A DNA stretch of 64,000 bases from Elmis aenea (GCA_947652605.1 CANTFG010000150.1:62001-126000), one strand, 5' to 3'. Shown: positions 12,357-24,412, numbered from the stretch's first letter. Notes: generated by a model from the letters alone, not told the origin. A program made the numbers and translations.

Positions 12357-12398
12357 TGGTAACTGCCCTGAATAATCGAATTGACCGTAACATATATA

Positions 12399-12993
12399 CC
12401 GTCAGCTCCGTAAGGTTGCATATCCTGAAGGTGTGCACATTGCAGGATGAATCGACCTGATACTCGTTTGCTTTTATTATGAAGCATACATATTAGCAAC
12501 ATTTTTAAATTTAAACCTAAACCGTAGCTGTTACAATAACCTTGATCCCTATGTCAGAATTCCGCGTCAACCATCCTAAACCAAACGATTCAACTTAATA
12601 ATTAATGTGCACACAGTATAACAAACATTCGTATTTATGTGTCTACAGACCGTTGATAAATTTATATATGGTCCCGATGTTCGTCCGGCCAAAATTACCA
12701 GAGAGACGGTGTTCTATAAACCATTTTCAATCCAGACGATGCTCTTATCTTCACTCCGTTCCAAAGATGTAAGTTAAATATATTTTTACCATAAAGAGAA
12801 CGAAATTAGTAGTAGTAGTAGAGAATTTAAAAAAAACGCGCGCTGGCATAAAAAAAATTGTTTACCAGGCTAAAAATTACTTATTTTTCTACAAGAGTTG
12901 CATGATTTGTTATTATTAAAAAACTACTAAGAATTACAATATATATTTTTTTAAATTACGTTAACGAGAAGAGATAGATTATGGGTGAAATAG
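12399..12993. other. No gene seen
   Basis: Short frames only. The first 30 bases continue the outer inverted repeat. Confidence 0.5.
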
Positions 12994-13397
12994 TGTCGCG
13001 GTAAATTGTGGAGCTCTCCAACCGTCCGAGCAAATACTCCAGAACCACTCACTTGCTCAATAAATGAGACACTCGTTTGTCGTTTTGAATAAATATCTTT
13101 ATTAACAACAAACACTGAAATAAACTTATATTCAATATAATCATAGAGCACGGGCCGCAACTCAAATAGTTGCCAAACGCAGCCCAAACAGTTGCCAAAC
13201 GCAACTTAACAATTTGGTTCAATTTTAACAGTTGAACAAACGCACTAACGAACTCACTTCCAAAGGCCCTTCGGGGGCCATTGGAAGTACAAGTCCAACC
13301 CCCCCCCCGCAGATCCGGCGTCTGCCCATCAAGTCCTTGTGTTATCTAAAGTTTTCGCAAAACCACCCCCACGTCGATCTCCCTCGCGACCGTTACA
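12994..13397 (-). repeat. Possible solo LTR
   Basis: Read on the minus strand, the segment starts TGTAACGGT and ends ACCGCGACA, giving the TG...CA ends and short inverted termini expected of an LTR. An AATAAAG signal lies in the second half. No primer-binding site, polypurine tract, internal region or second LTR was found. Flanks (gaaatag / atacccg) give at most a poor 4-base duplication. Gypsy or BEL cannot be told apart. Confidence 0.4.
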
Positions 13398-13922
13398 ATA
13401 CCCGGGTGGTACATTTCGCCCAAAGCATAGGAAAGTCCAATGACATTAATAAAGACCTCTATACTTTGAATACAATAGCACGTACTTCCTTCTTAGCTTG
13501 CTGGCCGAGCTCAGCACTCTAAGAGGTTATTTATGGGTCCAATTCCGCCCGACATCTCCAATACAAAATACCGACATGCACTTAGCCTGACGAGTTTGAA
13601 AATAATTTAGCAAAAGTACAGTTGCGACAATAGCACACCATCCTAATGGCCGCCTCGGTTCTTCTAACAGACCGCTACCCTTATCACAAAATATTTGATC
13701 CCTTACTCATAAAGATGCAGCTTAATTTAAACCCACCCCAATGGAAAATGCTCAGTTCTTAAAATGGCATTATATAGGTTAATAGCTTTATTCCTTCATT
13801 TGGTAATTCTCTCAAAACTTTACTAGTAATTAGATCCCGGCGCCTTTTTAGTGTTTAGATATCGAGCGATAACATATCTCACTTTCGCTATTTTTATAGT
13901 AGGGGATGAGTAAGAGTAAAGG
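13398..13922. other. No gene seen
   Basis: A GC-richer patch near the LTR-like segment, then AT-rich DNA. Frames of about 100 codons near 13232-13522 are rich in Pro and Ser without domain motifs. Confidence 0.4.
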
Positions 13923-14277
13923 TAAGCACACATTGTCCGAACGGAGTCGGACGGACTCATCGGGATTTAGATGTGTACCATATATTTCAATGGAGCAACG
14001 CACACTTAAGCGCACGGTACGCATCGGCAGTTTAAAAATCCGTATGCCGTTCTCAATCCAGAATCCCATCGGAATTTGCCGACGGTATGCGCATGCGCAA
14101 TAGAATCGAGTGCCCTCAAATGCTGAATTTCTTTTTAACGTAGATGTCATAAATGACGTGTTTAGGTCAAATCCTTCGATGACGTTCCGTATAATGTGCG
14201 CACCCCTGCAAAATTGCCGATGTCGATGGTAAACTTCCGATGCGTCCGTCCGACTCCATTCCGACAATGTGTGCTTA
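13923..14277. mobile_element. MITE with about 45-bp inverted ends
   Basis: TAAGCACACATTGTC at 13923 is inverted at 14277, and the arms continue with 'ggagtcggacgga.tcatcgg'. The 355-bp interior is GC-richer than its surroundings and has open frames on both strands, but no protein motif. The target duplication is not clear, so the superfamily is unknown. Confidence 0.65.
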
Positions 14278-14599
14278 ACTTAAGTTAGCAGGAAGAAGTA
14301 AGAAAAATATGGATTTCGGCCTCTTAGTGTTCTTTTATTCCTCTGGTACATAGCATGAAGACGTAAGATAGGTGTTCTGCAAAAACTCCAGCTTTTTCGG
14401 CATCGCTTCGAGCTCAACTATTTTCACTATTTCTGATTAGGTTTACAGCTTGAGTTTTAAGTTTCAGGTACTTTGTGGCCTTCCATAAATAGTACGTTGC
14501 TTTTGTTGCTGTAAGATTTTTTAGATGTTGCTAAATCTGTTCGTTCCGGTCCTTATCCTGAAGCTGGTTGAGTAACTAGTTGCGCGATTTAAATTGGTT
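14278..14599. other. No gene; probable flank of a mariner relic
   Basis: Stop-rich in all frames. It may hold the decayed C-terminal end of the mariner gene that reads leftward from 15075. Confidence 0.4.
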
Positions 14600-15075
14600 T
14601 AATTTTCCGGTCGTATTCTGCCAGATTCTTTTCAGTCTTTTTTCCTTAGAAATGGTCATCTTGGTGTGGTTTGGTTTGGGAGCCAATTGATGTCGCTGTT
14701 TCTCGAAATTAAACGACCAAGGATTTTGGTGCGCGATAAAGCTATTGTTTCGTCATTTGTATGCATGTGGTACCATCTTGTACGCTATATTCATATTCTC
14801 CAGCTCAGGCTATAAAAAGTTGGTCTACATGTCTCTATAGTGTACTCCTTTGGCCGAAACAGCCCTTCCAGCATCGTTTTTGAAAAAGCGCAGTTCAATT
14901 CACCGTCCGACCTAAATCCGCACAAAACTGTCACACATTCTTGATATATCGGCCTCTCCTGATACACAAGAGGGTTTCCGAACAATCAGCGTTGCCTCAA
15001 GGTTTTCCAGAACCCAATCCACAAAGGTTCGTCGCAACGAATGGTCAGTAGGTACGCTTGGTATCTTGTGTCACA
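14600..15075 (-). pseudogene. mariner/Tc3-like transposase relic
   Basis: Minus-strand frames, broken by shifts, recall the mariner catalytic region: ECVTVLCGFRSDG (compare the VTVWC.. motif) near 14900, and ISRNSDINWLPNQ (compare ISR..P.NWPPRS.DLTP) near 14700. The motif order is right for a minus-strand gene. Several frameshifts and stops make it non-functional. The conserved terminal motifs support the family, but the alignment was by eye. Confidence 0.5.
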
Positions 15076-15984
15076 TTTCTAAACTAACTTAGCTAACTAG
15101 ATAATATTGAGAAATTTGGATTTTTTCCAATTTTCTAAGTTATTTATAAATATAGATATAGCAAGTGATATTTCATTAAAAAGAGGGAAAAACATTAAGC
15201 TATTCCAAAGCCAACTTGACGGCACAGAGAAAAAACTGAAATTACAGGTAATATTTTAAAAAGGAAGTGAAAAAAATCTAGAATAATAGTTACATTCTAC
15301 ATAAAAAAGTACCTTAACAAAATACAAATAAAACAAATCCATTTGATTAGGACAAAAAAGTTATAAGAGATGAAAGAAATTCAACATTTTCTCATTTTTT
15401 GCTATAACTTGTGAAGTATGAGAAGTTTTGCATTTTTAAAAATACTTAAATTGTATCTCCTCTCATACTTAAAAATAAATGATCCAAGTTAAGCAGGGTT
15501 GAGCAGATTTAAATCAATTGATTTAAATCACGATTTAAATCATGATTTAAATCAAGTGATTTTTTTTAAAAAATCAATGATTTAAATCAAGTGATATATT
15601 TTTTTTTAATTATCAATTTAAATCACAGATTATATGAGTAGATACAATATAATTATATAATATTTATAATAAAACAAAATTGTATTACTATCAGTAATTA
15701 AATACACGAAATGGTGAATAAAACATATTAATTCGCTCTTGTTAAGTAAAATTCATTGTGGAAATGCAATAATTCAAAAAATAAATGACAAGTTTTTGAC
15801 GTTAGCGAAGTGAACAGTCAGTTTTTTCAATTTCTACGGCACTCTATTGCTTCAATACCGATTTGAAAAAAAATGTCGACTATCTCGAAAAGTATGAGTT
15901 TTGGGTATAGTACATTCTTAACAAAATATGAAGCTCTTTTAAAGACGAATTCGATGACATAAAAAAATAAAGAGGTTCGCATTT

Positions 15985-16166
15985 TGTTAAGAATAGTTTA
16001 AGTTTGGATTCCCACCAGTAGAGAGAGCGGAGAGTGTGGCGGCAGTGCGAAGATGTAAGTGTGTAGCCGACCACGAAGGGGGTGACATCGATGTGGTGAA
16101 TTAAAGTTTGGGTTTAATAATATCAGGTACCAGTGGGGTTGTTCAGCAAAATAAAAGCAATATACA
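15985..16166 (+). repeat. Possible short BEL 5' LTR
   Basis: TGTTAAGAATAG...AATATACA is followed at 16167-16186 by a primer-binding-like stretch containing TTTGGTCCTTCGAACCG, the kind of sequence found at BEL/Pao LTR edges. No 3' LTR survives for comparison, so the left boundary is a guess. Confidence 0.4.
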
Positions 16167-16289
16167 TTTTTTGGTCCTTCGAACCGCGATTATCAAATCG
16201 GCAAGCTACGCATAACCTAATGATACAATTAATTAATCAAAAAATCATCATAAAAATGGCTGACAAGGCTACGTAGAAGATCGGCGGGT

Positions 16290-16550
16290 TTCGAGGCTAT
16301 CACCCATCCAAGCGACGAACACACGGGTTTCGAGCCTACGTCAAAGCAACTACATCCAAGCGACGAATCACAAGGCGACGAGACTACACCCAAGCGACGA
16401 ACACACGGGTTTCGAGGCTATCACACAGGCAACGAGATTAAATCCAAGCGACGAATCACACAGGCGACGAGATTAAATCCAAGCGACGAATCACAAGGCG
16501 ACGAGGCTACATCCAAGCGAAGAACACACGGGCTTCGAGGCTACGTCAAA
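16290..16550 (+). repeat. Imperfect tandem repeat in the BEL leader
   Basis: Units such as 'atccaagcgacgaatcacaa' and 'ggcgacgag.cta' alternate at spacings of about 35-60 bp in the untranslated leader, interspersed with 'cgggtttcgaggctatc'. GC content is visibly higher than in flanking DNA. Function unknown; a packaging or translation role would be speculation. Confidence 0.6.
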
Positions 16551-16651
16551 GCAACTTGACATTCCGGTGAAAACAAGGTGGAACCGCTACAGAAAATAGC
16601 AGGTGTATTCCTTTGTTTATCTTTTATCCTTTTTAGCTTCAATCTGTAAAG

Positions 16652-19600
16652 ATGACTGAATTAAATGCATTAATACGCAAACGTGGTAGTAACAAACACA
16701 GTTTAACTTCATTTCAATCATTCTTGACAAAATGTCGGAGTAATCCAGAACAAATCAACACAAATGAGTTAGATGAGACTTTTGAGATTAAAAACAGTGT
16801 TTCTTGAATTTTGCAATGTTCAAGAAGCTATTGAAGAATTAAGCGACGAAACAAATGTAGTAAATCAATATAATGAGCGGGATCGTTTTGAAACCGCATA
16901 TTTTGAAACAATTGCAAAAGCAATGACAATGATTAATGCAAACCAATCATGTAATAATTTAGAAAATTTAGTGACTGGTTCTAATAGTGGTATAAAATTG
17001 CCAGCTATACAATTAACAAAGTTTAGCGGTTTGTACGAAAATTGGATTGAATTTAGAGACATGTTTAAATCAGTCATTCATTCAAACATTGATATAAGTC
17101 ACGTGCAAAAACTGCATTATCTAAAGGCTAGTTTGCAAGGGCAAGCTTTACAAGTTATTAAATCATTAGAGATAAGTGAACACAACTATGAAGTAGCGTG
17201 GAAACTACTTTGTGATAGGTATGATAACAAAAAGTTATTAATTAACAATCATATTAAGGCACTGTTTAGTTTGGCAACGGTTAAAGGGGAATCGGCTATG
17301 GAATTGCGTAAATTAACAGATGATTTTTCAAAATGTTTCTTATCACTTAAGGCATTGGGCCAACCAGTTGATCATTGGGGAACTTTACTAATACATATTA
17401 TTACCGATAAGTTAGATACACAAACAAAAAAAGAATGGGAGGTTAGTACCCTTAATGATGAATTTCCATCTGTAGAGGACATTCAAACGTTCTTGAAAAA
17501 TAAATGTTTACTACTAGAAACATTACAAATTAAAAACAAAACGGTTAACGTCCATAAACATTTTCATGCAAAATCAGATTCTGGACCGATTGCTACAATG
17601 GTGTCCACGAGTGGTGGAACAAATATATCTTCGCAATCGAGATGTACATTTTGTGACAAATACGGACATTTAGTTTATAATTGTGAAACATTTTTGGAAC
17701 TTGGCGCTTTTGATAGGACGAGTGAAGCAAAAAATAGAAAATTATGCATTAATTGTTTGAGAAAAAATCACTATAGCACGGACTGTAGATCGTCAAGTAG
17801 ATGCAAAAACTGTGGCAAATCACATCATACACTATTACATTATTCAAGGCCAAGATCAAATACAAACTTTGATGATAACCAAGGTCCTAAACCAAATTCT
17901 AATCACAGTGCAGTAGTTTCCAATTATGGTTTAACAAATAACGAGCATGGCCTTCTATCAACTGCTATAGTTATTTTAAAGGATAATCTAGGAAAAGATG
18001 GGCAATGTCGAGCATTATTAGATTCCGGTTCAGAAAGCAGCTTCATTACAACAGATCTATGCAACGAATTAAATATAAGAAAAACAGATATACAGCTTTC
18101 GATTATTGGAATTAATCAAACATTGTCGAACATAAAATACAAAACAGAAGTTAGATTGCAATCATGTCGGTCTTCATATACATGCAAGGTGAACTGCTAT
18201 CTGATTGATAAAATAACAGAAAATTTACCAACAACGTCGATTGACCCATCCAAATTAAACATACCCTGTAATATTAAATTGGCAGATAATTATTTTTATA
18301 AACAAGGCAAAATTGAAATGTTAATAGGAGCAAACTTATTTTGGGAATTAATTTGCCCAAGGAGGATTGAGTTGGGAAATGGTCGACCTGTGCTACAAAA
18401 AACTGTTTTGGGATGGATTATTGCGGGTCCATTCTCATGCAAATCAATCAGAAATGAATCAGTTACTTGCAATGTGAGTATCGATAACAAAATACACGAA
18501 CAATTGAGGGCATTTTGGGAGATTGAAGAACTTCAAGAAGGAAAGATTTTATCCAAGGACGAAGTTTTCTGTGAAAACCATTTTATTGAAACTACCAAAA
18601 GAAATGATGAGGGAAGATTTATAGTTTCAATACCATTCAAAGAACCGACACCAACGCTAGGGGACACCCGAGAGGTGGCAATAAATAGATTCAACAATTT
18701 GGAACGCAAATTAGACAAGGACAAAAAGCTGAAACAACGATACCTGGCCTTCATGAAGGAATATGAAGAGCTTGGTCATATGAGTAAAATTTCTACATGT
18801 GATGAACACATAGGGGATGTATTTTATTTGCCCCATCATGGCGTCTTAAAAGAGAGCAGTACTACTACTAAACTAAGAGTGGTATTTGATGGATCATGTA
18901 AGTCCTCTAACGGTGTTTCGCTCAATGATATGCAACACGCAGGACCTGTGATTCAAGATGAGATATTCAATATTTTAATTCGTTTTCGCAAACATAAAAT
19001 TGTATTTTGGGCGGACATCGAAAAAATGTACCGCCAAATATTAGTGAGTCCACAACAACGTTTATTACAGCAAATATTATGGCGACCAAATCAATCCGAT
19101 GTCCTACAAACTTACCAACTGAACACTGTTACGTATGGAACAGCCTCTGCGCCCTATCTGGCAATACGTTGTCTAAAACAAATTGCCATTGACAACAAAG
19201 AAATTAATCCAAAGGCTGCTCAAGTCATCCTATCAGATTTTTACGTTGATGACTTGTTAAGTGGAGGAGAAAATATAGATGAAGTTCTTAACCTGACAAG
19301 GGACATATCAGAAATGTTACAGTCAGCAGGCTTCAAATTGTATAAATGGATATCTAATGATATCAAGGTTACACATGCAATAACAGGTTTCGAAGTAATA
19401 GATCATGATATGCATTTTGGTGACAACAGTTACAATAAGACGTTAGGATTATATTGGTCTAATAATACGGATACGCTACGATATAATATCGCACAACCTA
19501 GAGAAACTAAAATTATTACAAAACGATTATTATTATCTGACATATCCCAGATATTTGACCCATTGGGTCTTTTGGGACCGTGTATTATTACTACAAAAAT

Positions 19601-20672
19601 CATGCTACAAAAATTATGGTTAGAGAAATTATCATGGGACGATGCTATTCCCACTGATATTGGTACAAAATGGAATATTCTACGGCAACAACTGACAACA
19701 ATAAACAACATTCGAATTCCTAGAAGGGTTATTTGTAACAATGCAATTCGAGTTGAGTTGCATGGATTCGCGGACGCTTCGCAGAAGGCATATGGCGCCT
19801 GCTTATATATAAGAAGTATCAATTCAGAAGGAAAAATATATGTTCACCTCTTATGTTCTAAAACACGTGTGACACCATTAAAATTGGTTACAATACCGCG
19901 ATTAGAATTATGTGCGGCACTTTTGTTATCAGAGCTGTTTGATAAGGTTCGGAAGTCATTAAATGTACAAATAGATGACTACTTTCTTTGGTCAGACTCA
20001 ACCGTTACCTTGCATTGGTTAGGTACAAGCCCCCATCGACTTCAAACGTTTGTGGGAAATCGGGTAGCAAAAATTCAGATGATGTCCAACGTGCATAATT
20101 GGCGACATATTCAATCTGAACACAATCCTGCTGACATACTGTCTCGAGGTGTCACTCCAGACTTACTACAAAAATTTCATTCATGGTGGCATGGTCCAAT
20201 CTGGCTACAACAAGAGTCAGAAACATGGCCACTTTCCATACCGATATTTAGTGATGAACCATTAGAATTACGAAAAACTATTCATGCATGTACATTAATA
20301 AATAATGACTCAAATTTACTATTTACAAAATTTTCGTCATATAACAAATTACTGAGAGTAACTGCATACTGTTTAAGGTTTATATCAAATTGCAAGACAA
20401 AAACAATCGATCGGACAATCGGACAGTTGAGTGTTCATGAATTAGATAGATCTTTAATTTGTTTAGTTAAAATTGCACAAGGTGAATCATTCACTGCAGA
20501 AATAGTTATGTTAAAAAAAGGAAAATTATTACCTGTGCAACTACAAAAATTAAACCCATTTTTAGATTCTGATGAAATTATGCGAGTAGGAGGGCGATTA
20601 CAGCTTTCACAATTCAATATAATAAAAAGCATCCTATTCTTATTTCGGGAAAACATCTATTGTCAAAATTAA
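16652..20672 (+). pseudogene. BEL/Pao retrotransposon Gag-Pol, broken (gag, protease, RT, RNase H)
   Basis: The likely start is ATG 16652 (MTELNALIRKRGS); a 1-base shift near 16765 moves the frame into the 1,299-codon frame that opens at 16773. In order: a DUF1759-like gag region (KFSGLYENWIEFRDMF), three zinc-knuckle-like CxxC motifs near 17645-17835, an aspartic protease with LLDSGSESSFI (about 18010-18045), reverse transcriptase with YVDDLLSGG (about 19240) and RNase H with HGFADASQKAYGACLY (about 19760). A second shift near 20620 separates it from integrase. The family copies itself through RNA in virus-like particles. With two frameshifts and a missing 3' end this copy cannot be autonomous. 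Confidence 0.92.
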
Positions 20673-21208
20673 TATTTCGACATGAACACGTTCGAATGTT
20701 ACATGCGGGGCCGCAATTATTGCTAGCTTCAGTACGAGAAAGATTTTGGCCCACGGCAGGGAGATACATATCAAAAAGGACAGTGTTTGAGTGTATAAAA
20801 TGTTACAGAGCTAAACCTCTGCAGACAAGCCAGATAATGGGAGTTCTACCAAAAGACCGTGTCACCCCAATGTATCCATTTTTTGCGACTGGTGTTGATT
20901 ACGCCGGACCATTAACGTTAAAAGAAAAATTTGGTCGTGGTAGAAAATGTTTCAAATGTTATATATGTTTGTTTGTTTGTTTAGCAACAAAGGCTATACA
21001 TTTGGAACCAGTCACTGAGTTAAGCACTCAAGCTTTTATGGCTACTTTTCGTCGATTCATTGCACGAAGGGGAAAACCATCTTATATGCATTCAGACAAC
21101 GGCACCAACTTTGTTGGTGCAGCTTCAGAACTCAAAGATTTAGGGACATTTTTAATTAAAAATAATCAAAATTTAAATATATTAGCACAAAACAGAAATA
21201 GCATGTGA
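20620..21208 (+). pseudogene. BEL/Pao integrase part, 3'-truncated
   Basis: This frame follows the shifted polymerase frame. It has an HxxxxH...CxxC finger (HEHVRMLH ... CIKC), DYAGPL with the first catalytic Asp, and HSDNGTNFVGA with the second. It stops soon after; the third catalytic Glu, the C-terminal DUF5641-like tail and the 3' LTR are all absent. The hAT right end begins within about 30 bases. The 3' end was probably lost by deletion between the BEL element and its hAT host. Confidence 0.88.
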
Positions 21209-21639
21209 ATATGTCACTAAATTCGAAAATATGGTACGTTTGATTTAAATCAAAAAAATCTGATTTAAATCAAATAAATCGATTTTTTTGATTTTTTTAA
21301 AAAAATCATGATTTTTATTCACCCTGAATTTAAGTAAACCTGTATTTCTTATAATAAGCGAAATCCTCATGCCAAAACTGTTATCTGCGATCTGGGACAC
21401 CCTTACTATAAAAAATACAGGTTTGCTTAAATTAGATGAATCATCCCCGAGTATGAGAGGAGCTACAAGTACAAAATTCCTCGTTCTTCAGCAGTTACAG
21501 CAAAAAATATGAAAATGTTGAATGCGATTTTTCTCTCGTAACTTTTCCGTCTTTGTACTTTCTTGAATGTAGAATGTGACTGTTTTTTTCTTACGGACCG
21601 CGAAGTTGGCTATGGAATAGTTAAATGAGCTTTTTTTTT

Positions 21640-22330
21640 ATTCTTTTTAATGAAACAATTACTTGCCATATTATTTTTATAGATAAGTACAAAGAAAAAT
21701 GGTGTTTTAATAATCACTTATTAAGCTATCTATTAAAAAAGAAACAAAAAACAACTAATTAAACGTCAAATAAGAGTAACTGTGGTCTGTGGTATCATTT
21801 ATTAGAATTTTATAGTGCTGCTGTGTAATTTGATAGTCTTTGTAGCAAATTTGTTATTATATAATTATGGGCACATTTATATCTAATGAAAAATTGTACA
21901 TGTTAAGATGCTTCATTCTTTATAATACAAATTGTGTAAAAACAGATCATTCTAATTCTTCATCGATTTGTTTTGGATTTATGGTTAGTTTCTCGAAGAA
22001 ACCATGTTCTTTTAAATTTATTTCCAAATTTCTGTAATTACGCGCACTTCGTTACCTTCTCTCAGGATACAGCTCCAAGTATATTTGCTCAGCTTCTCTA
22101 CACAGTTTGTATGGCAAAGAATGTAGCATCTCAACATGTAAAATTTATCGTTATTTTTAAATGTAGCCATAATTATAAAATAATACAAAGACTATCGAAT
22201 TACACAACATTACTATAAAATTCTATTAAATGATATCACAGACAACTGATACTGTCATTTAACATTTAGTTGTTTTTGTTTTTATTTCATAGATAGCTTG
22301 ATAATTGATTGGTAAAATACGATTTTTCTT
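21640..22330. repeat. Long imperfect palindrome (foldback)
   Basis: 21680-21945 is matched, inverted, by 22070-22320 ('aagctatctat', 'aacaactaa', 'gaattttatagt', 'gatagtctttgta'), around a loop of about 120 bp. The outer flanks also pair: 'gttggctatggaatag' near 21605 with 'ttcatagccaac' near 22440. A frame at 21973-22218 lies in the loop and right arm and shows no motif. Confidence 0.7.
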
Positions 22331-22374
22331 GATTTTGTGAATTATTAATAAAATTAGATAAAGCCATTAAACTC

Positions 22375-22432
22375 TCATTAAAAAGAGGGAAAAAGCCATT
22401 AATATCTCATTAAAAAGAGGGAAAAAGCACAT
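22375..22432 (+). repeat. Two-copy tandem duplication
   Basis: 'ctcattaaaaagagggaaaa' occurs twice in direct order about 32 bp apart. The same words occur at the edge of the MITE arm at 15175, so this is a local slip duplication of a repeat end. Confidence 0.7.
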
Positions 22433-22505
22433 TTAATTGTTTCATAGCCAACTTCGCAACCCATACCAAAAAATTAAGTAGGGGTAATATCTCGATAATG
22501 GTAAG

Positions 22506-23547
22506 TTTTTTTTTTCTTAATTTAAATAATGTTACGATCTAGTCTTAGTCTTAGGCTAATAAGTAACTTAGTTCTATTCCTAATATAGGTACTATAAAAA
22601 GTTAAGATGTAAGTCACGCATTGGCGTCTCTTATCTGTTCTAGCATTTGGCACAAGATAAGAGTATCTTGTGCACTAACACAAGCACTGACTCTGTTTTT
22701 TTAAAACACTTGTTAACACTTTTTTAAAGCACTAATAGTGGCACATTATACCAGCTCAAAGGGTTTTTTCCTTTTGAGTCTCCTGACTATATTTGTGTTA
22801 TCGAGAAGCTGGATAGCCTCGATATTCACGTGCTGCAGTAGCCTTTCTTCGTGGCTTCTCGAAAACTTCTGAATTTCACTGTCCACAAACTCTACTCGAA
22901 GGTCTCTATGAAGATCATCGTTTCTAATGTACCAGGGTGCATCTACGATGTTCCTTAGTACTTTATTTTGAAAAGTTTGTATTACTTTGATGTTGCTTTT
23001 TTTGGTACAACCCCAGAGCTGTATACCGTATGTCCACACTGGTTTTAGTATCTGCTTGTATAGTAGAAGCTTGTTATGTACTGACAGAGCGGAGTTTCTT
23101 CCTAAGAGCCAGTACATTTTTCGATATCTAATACCCAACTCCTCTCTTTTTTTTCTGACCTTTCCACCGAAGTTTAGTGTCGTGTTAAGCCGAGATATTT
23201 GGCTGTGTTGGCATATGGTATTATGTGACCATTAATGGTTACCGGAGCGTGTTCTATTCGTTTGTTGGTGAAATCAATATGGACTGACTTGGTTTCGTTG
23301 AGTTTTATCCTCCACCTTTTGTCCAGCTTTGAAATTGATTGATGGCTGTTTGCAGCTTGTTTGCTGTTTCTTGGTTGCTTTTGCCGACAGCTAGGATGGT
23401 AGTATCGTCAGCAAAAGTAGCTATTGTGTTGTTTTCTGGTACTGGAAGATCACAGGTAAACAGTAGGTAAAGGACTGGACCCAAGACACTACCCTGTGGC
23501 ACTCCGGCAAAGTGATTAAAATCCAAAATATCAGTTACAATAACCAT
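22506..23547 (-). pseudogene. jockey-like LINE, 5'-truncated (RT end)
   Basis: Minus-strand frames give the non-LTR reverse transcriptase core AGVPQGSVLGPVLYLLFT and FADDTTILAV (23400-23520). After shifts near 23310 and 23150 comes the conserved C-terminal part, with KLLLYKQILKPVWTYGIQLWG and IQTFQNKVLRNI (22746-23138). A 3' untranslated region and an A-run (T-run on the plus strand, about 22506-22517) mark the 3' end. Endonuclease and upstream RT motifs are missing, the usual 5' truncation. It inserted into a copy of the palindromic MITE family, whose arms lie on both sides. Confidence 0.85.
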
Positions 23548-24412
23548 TTAAAAGAAGCTTAAGAAAGCACTAATAAAATTGATCTAATGATTAAGACGAA
23601 AAAGTTACGAGAAAAACTAAATTTAATATTTTAATATTTTTAGCTATAACATCTGAAGTAAGAGGTATTTTGCACTTTTAAAAATTTATTGTAGCTCCTC
23701 TCATACTCGGGAATAATTCAACCAATTTAAGCAAACCTTTATCTCTTATAATAAACGTGTTTCCGTTTATTAAATGTTTTCTTTACGGTGTCGCTGACCG
23801 ATGTTTAGCAGTTGAACAGTGATAAAAAAAAATACAGTGGTAATAATTATTACCCCTGCACTCGCAACTATGTACTTGGGTCGTGTAACACGTGGTTTTA
23901 AAAATGGTCACGTTATATTGTGGGAAAGAATTTTGTTATCGTATTAACGTTGTAAGAAATTATACGAAATTTCGCCAAGTATTTTATTGAGGGTTGGGAA
24001 GGTTTTATTGGTTGTGGATTGTTTGTGGATGGTTGTGAGTCGGAAGGAATGTTTAACGGCTACGAATTGCTTTAACGGTGAAGCGAAGTCACGAATTATC
24101 GTGAAGTCGAGGACGCGCTATTATCGGACAGCCACGGACTGGCGTCTACAGGCGACTACGTTCAACCGTTGACCGAGAAAGGATTGGCGAGCTTCCGGTT
24201 GATGAGATGGTTGTTTCACAATTGTCTTGTTCTGAAATTTAAATATTTCTTGCTACGCGAAGAATTTGTGTGGCCTTACAAGAATTCTTGGTTGTAACAT
24301 GCAAGAAAGAGGTGAATTACAAAACCGCGGTGCAGAAAAACATGCACTTTAAACGCGGACTGACAATGCAAGTCAATATGTTACGAGTTTTTTGTTTTTT
24401 TTTTTGTTTTAG
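23548..24412. other. MITE arm, then sequence without a clear gene
   Basis: 23580-23765 repeats the MITE arm ('gtagctcctctcatactcgg', 'aagcaaacctttatctctta'). From 23770 to 24412 the base composition is more balanced and small frames occur (23987-24172, 24270-24458). This could include the 5' part of the gene whose exon starts at 24413, but no convincing first exon was identified. Confidence 0.4.

Larger units (their letters stand above)
3497..12398. mobile_element. Older inverted-repeat element hosting the foldback MULE
   Basis: TATATATGTTACGGTCAAT at 3497-3515 recurs inverted at 12380-12398. Behind it the arms match loosely: the 'acattgcccgg' block near 3605 has its inverted partner near 4290. 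Outside, 'atgcaacctt..cgg' near 3412 and its complement near 12427 suggest that the repeat runs further out. Without the inserted MULE this element would be about 0.9 kb, with no coding capacity. No clear target duplication was found. It is probably a degenerate MULE- or foldback-type MITE. Confidence 0.5.
15494..21326. mobile_element. hAT element with GATTTAAATC subterminal repeats, carrying a BEL insertion
   Basis: The ends are CAGGGTTGAGCA (15494) and the inverse of CAGGGTGAATAAA (21326). Both sides carry clusters of GATTTAAATCA, the repeated transposase-binding-like words seen in hAT ends. Flanking 8-bp sequences AAGTTAAG and AATTTAAG differ at one base, as expected for a hAT target duplication. 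No hAT coding sequence remains; the interior is replaced by a BEL/Pao retrotransposon. Confidence 0.7.
15150..21690. mobile_element. Palindromic MITE family, copy split by a hAT insertion
   Basis: Left arm about 15150-15493 ('agctattccaaagccaact', 'cctctcatact') and right arm about 21327-21690 are inverse copies ('agttggctatggaatag', 'agtatgagaggagctac'). The central hairpin 'aaacctgtattt' near 21340 pairs with 'aaatacaggttt' near 21410. The original element was about 0.75 kb; the hAT at 15494 landed beside its centre. A further half-copy lies at 22330-23770. Confidence 0.6.

Noticed and set aside
13848..14267. 139-codon minus-strand frame
   Set aside because: Covers the MITE at 13923-14277 and includes both its inverted ends; no domain.
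18296..19822. Minus-strand frames of 64-130 codons within the BEL polyprotein
   Set aside because: Shadows of the plus-strand polymerase frame, without motifs of their own.
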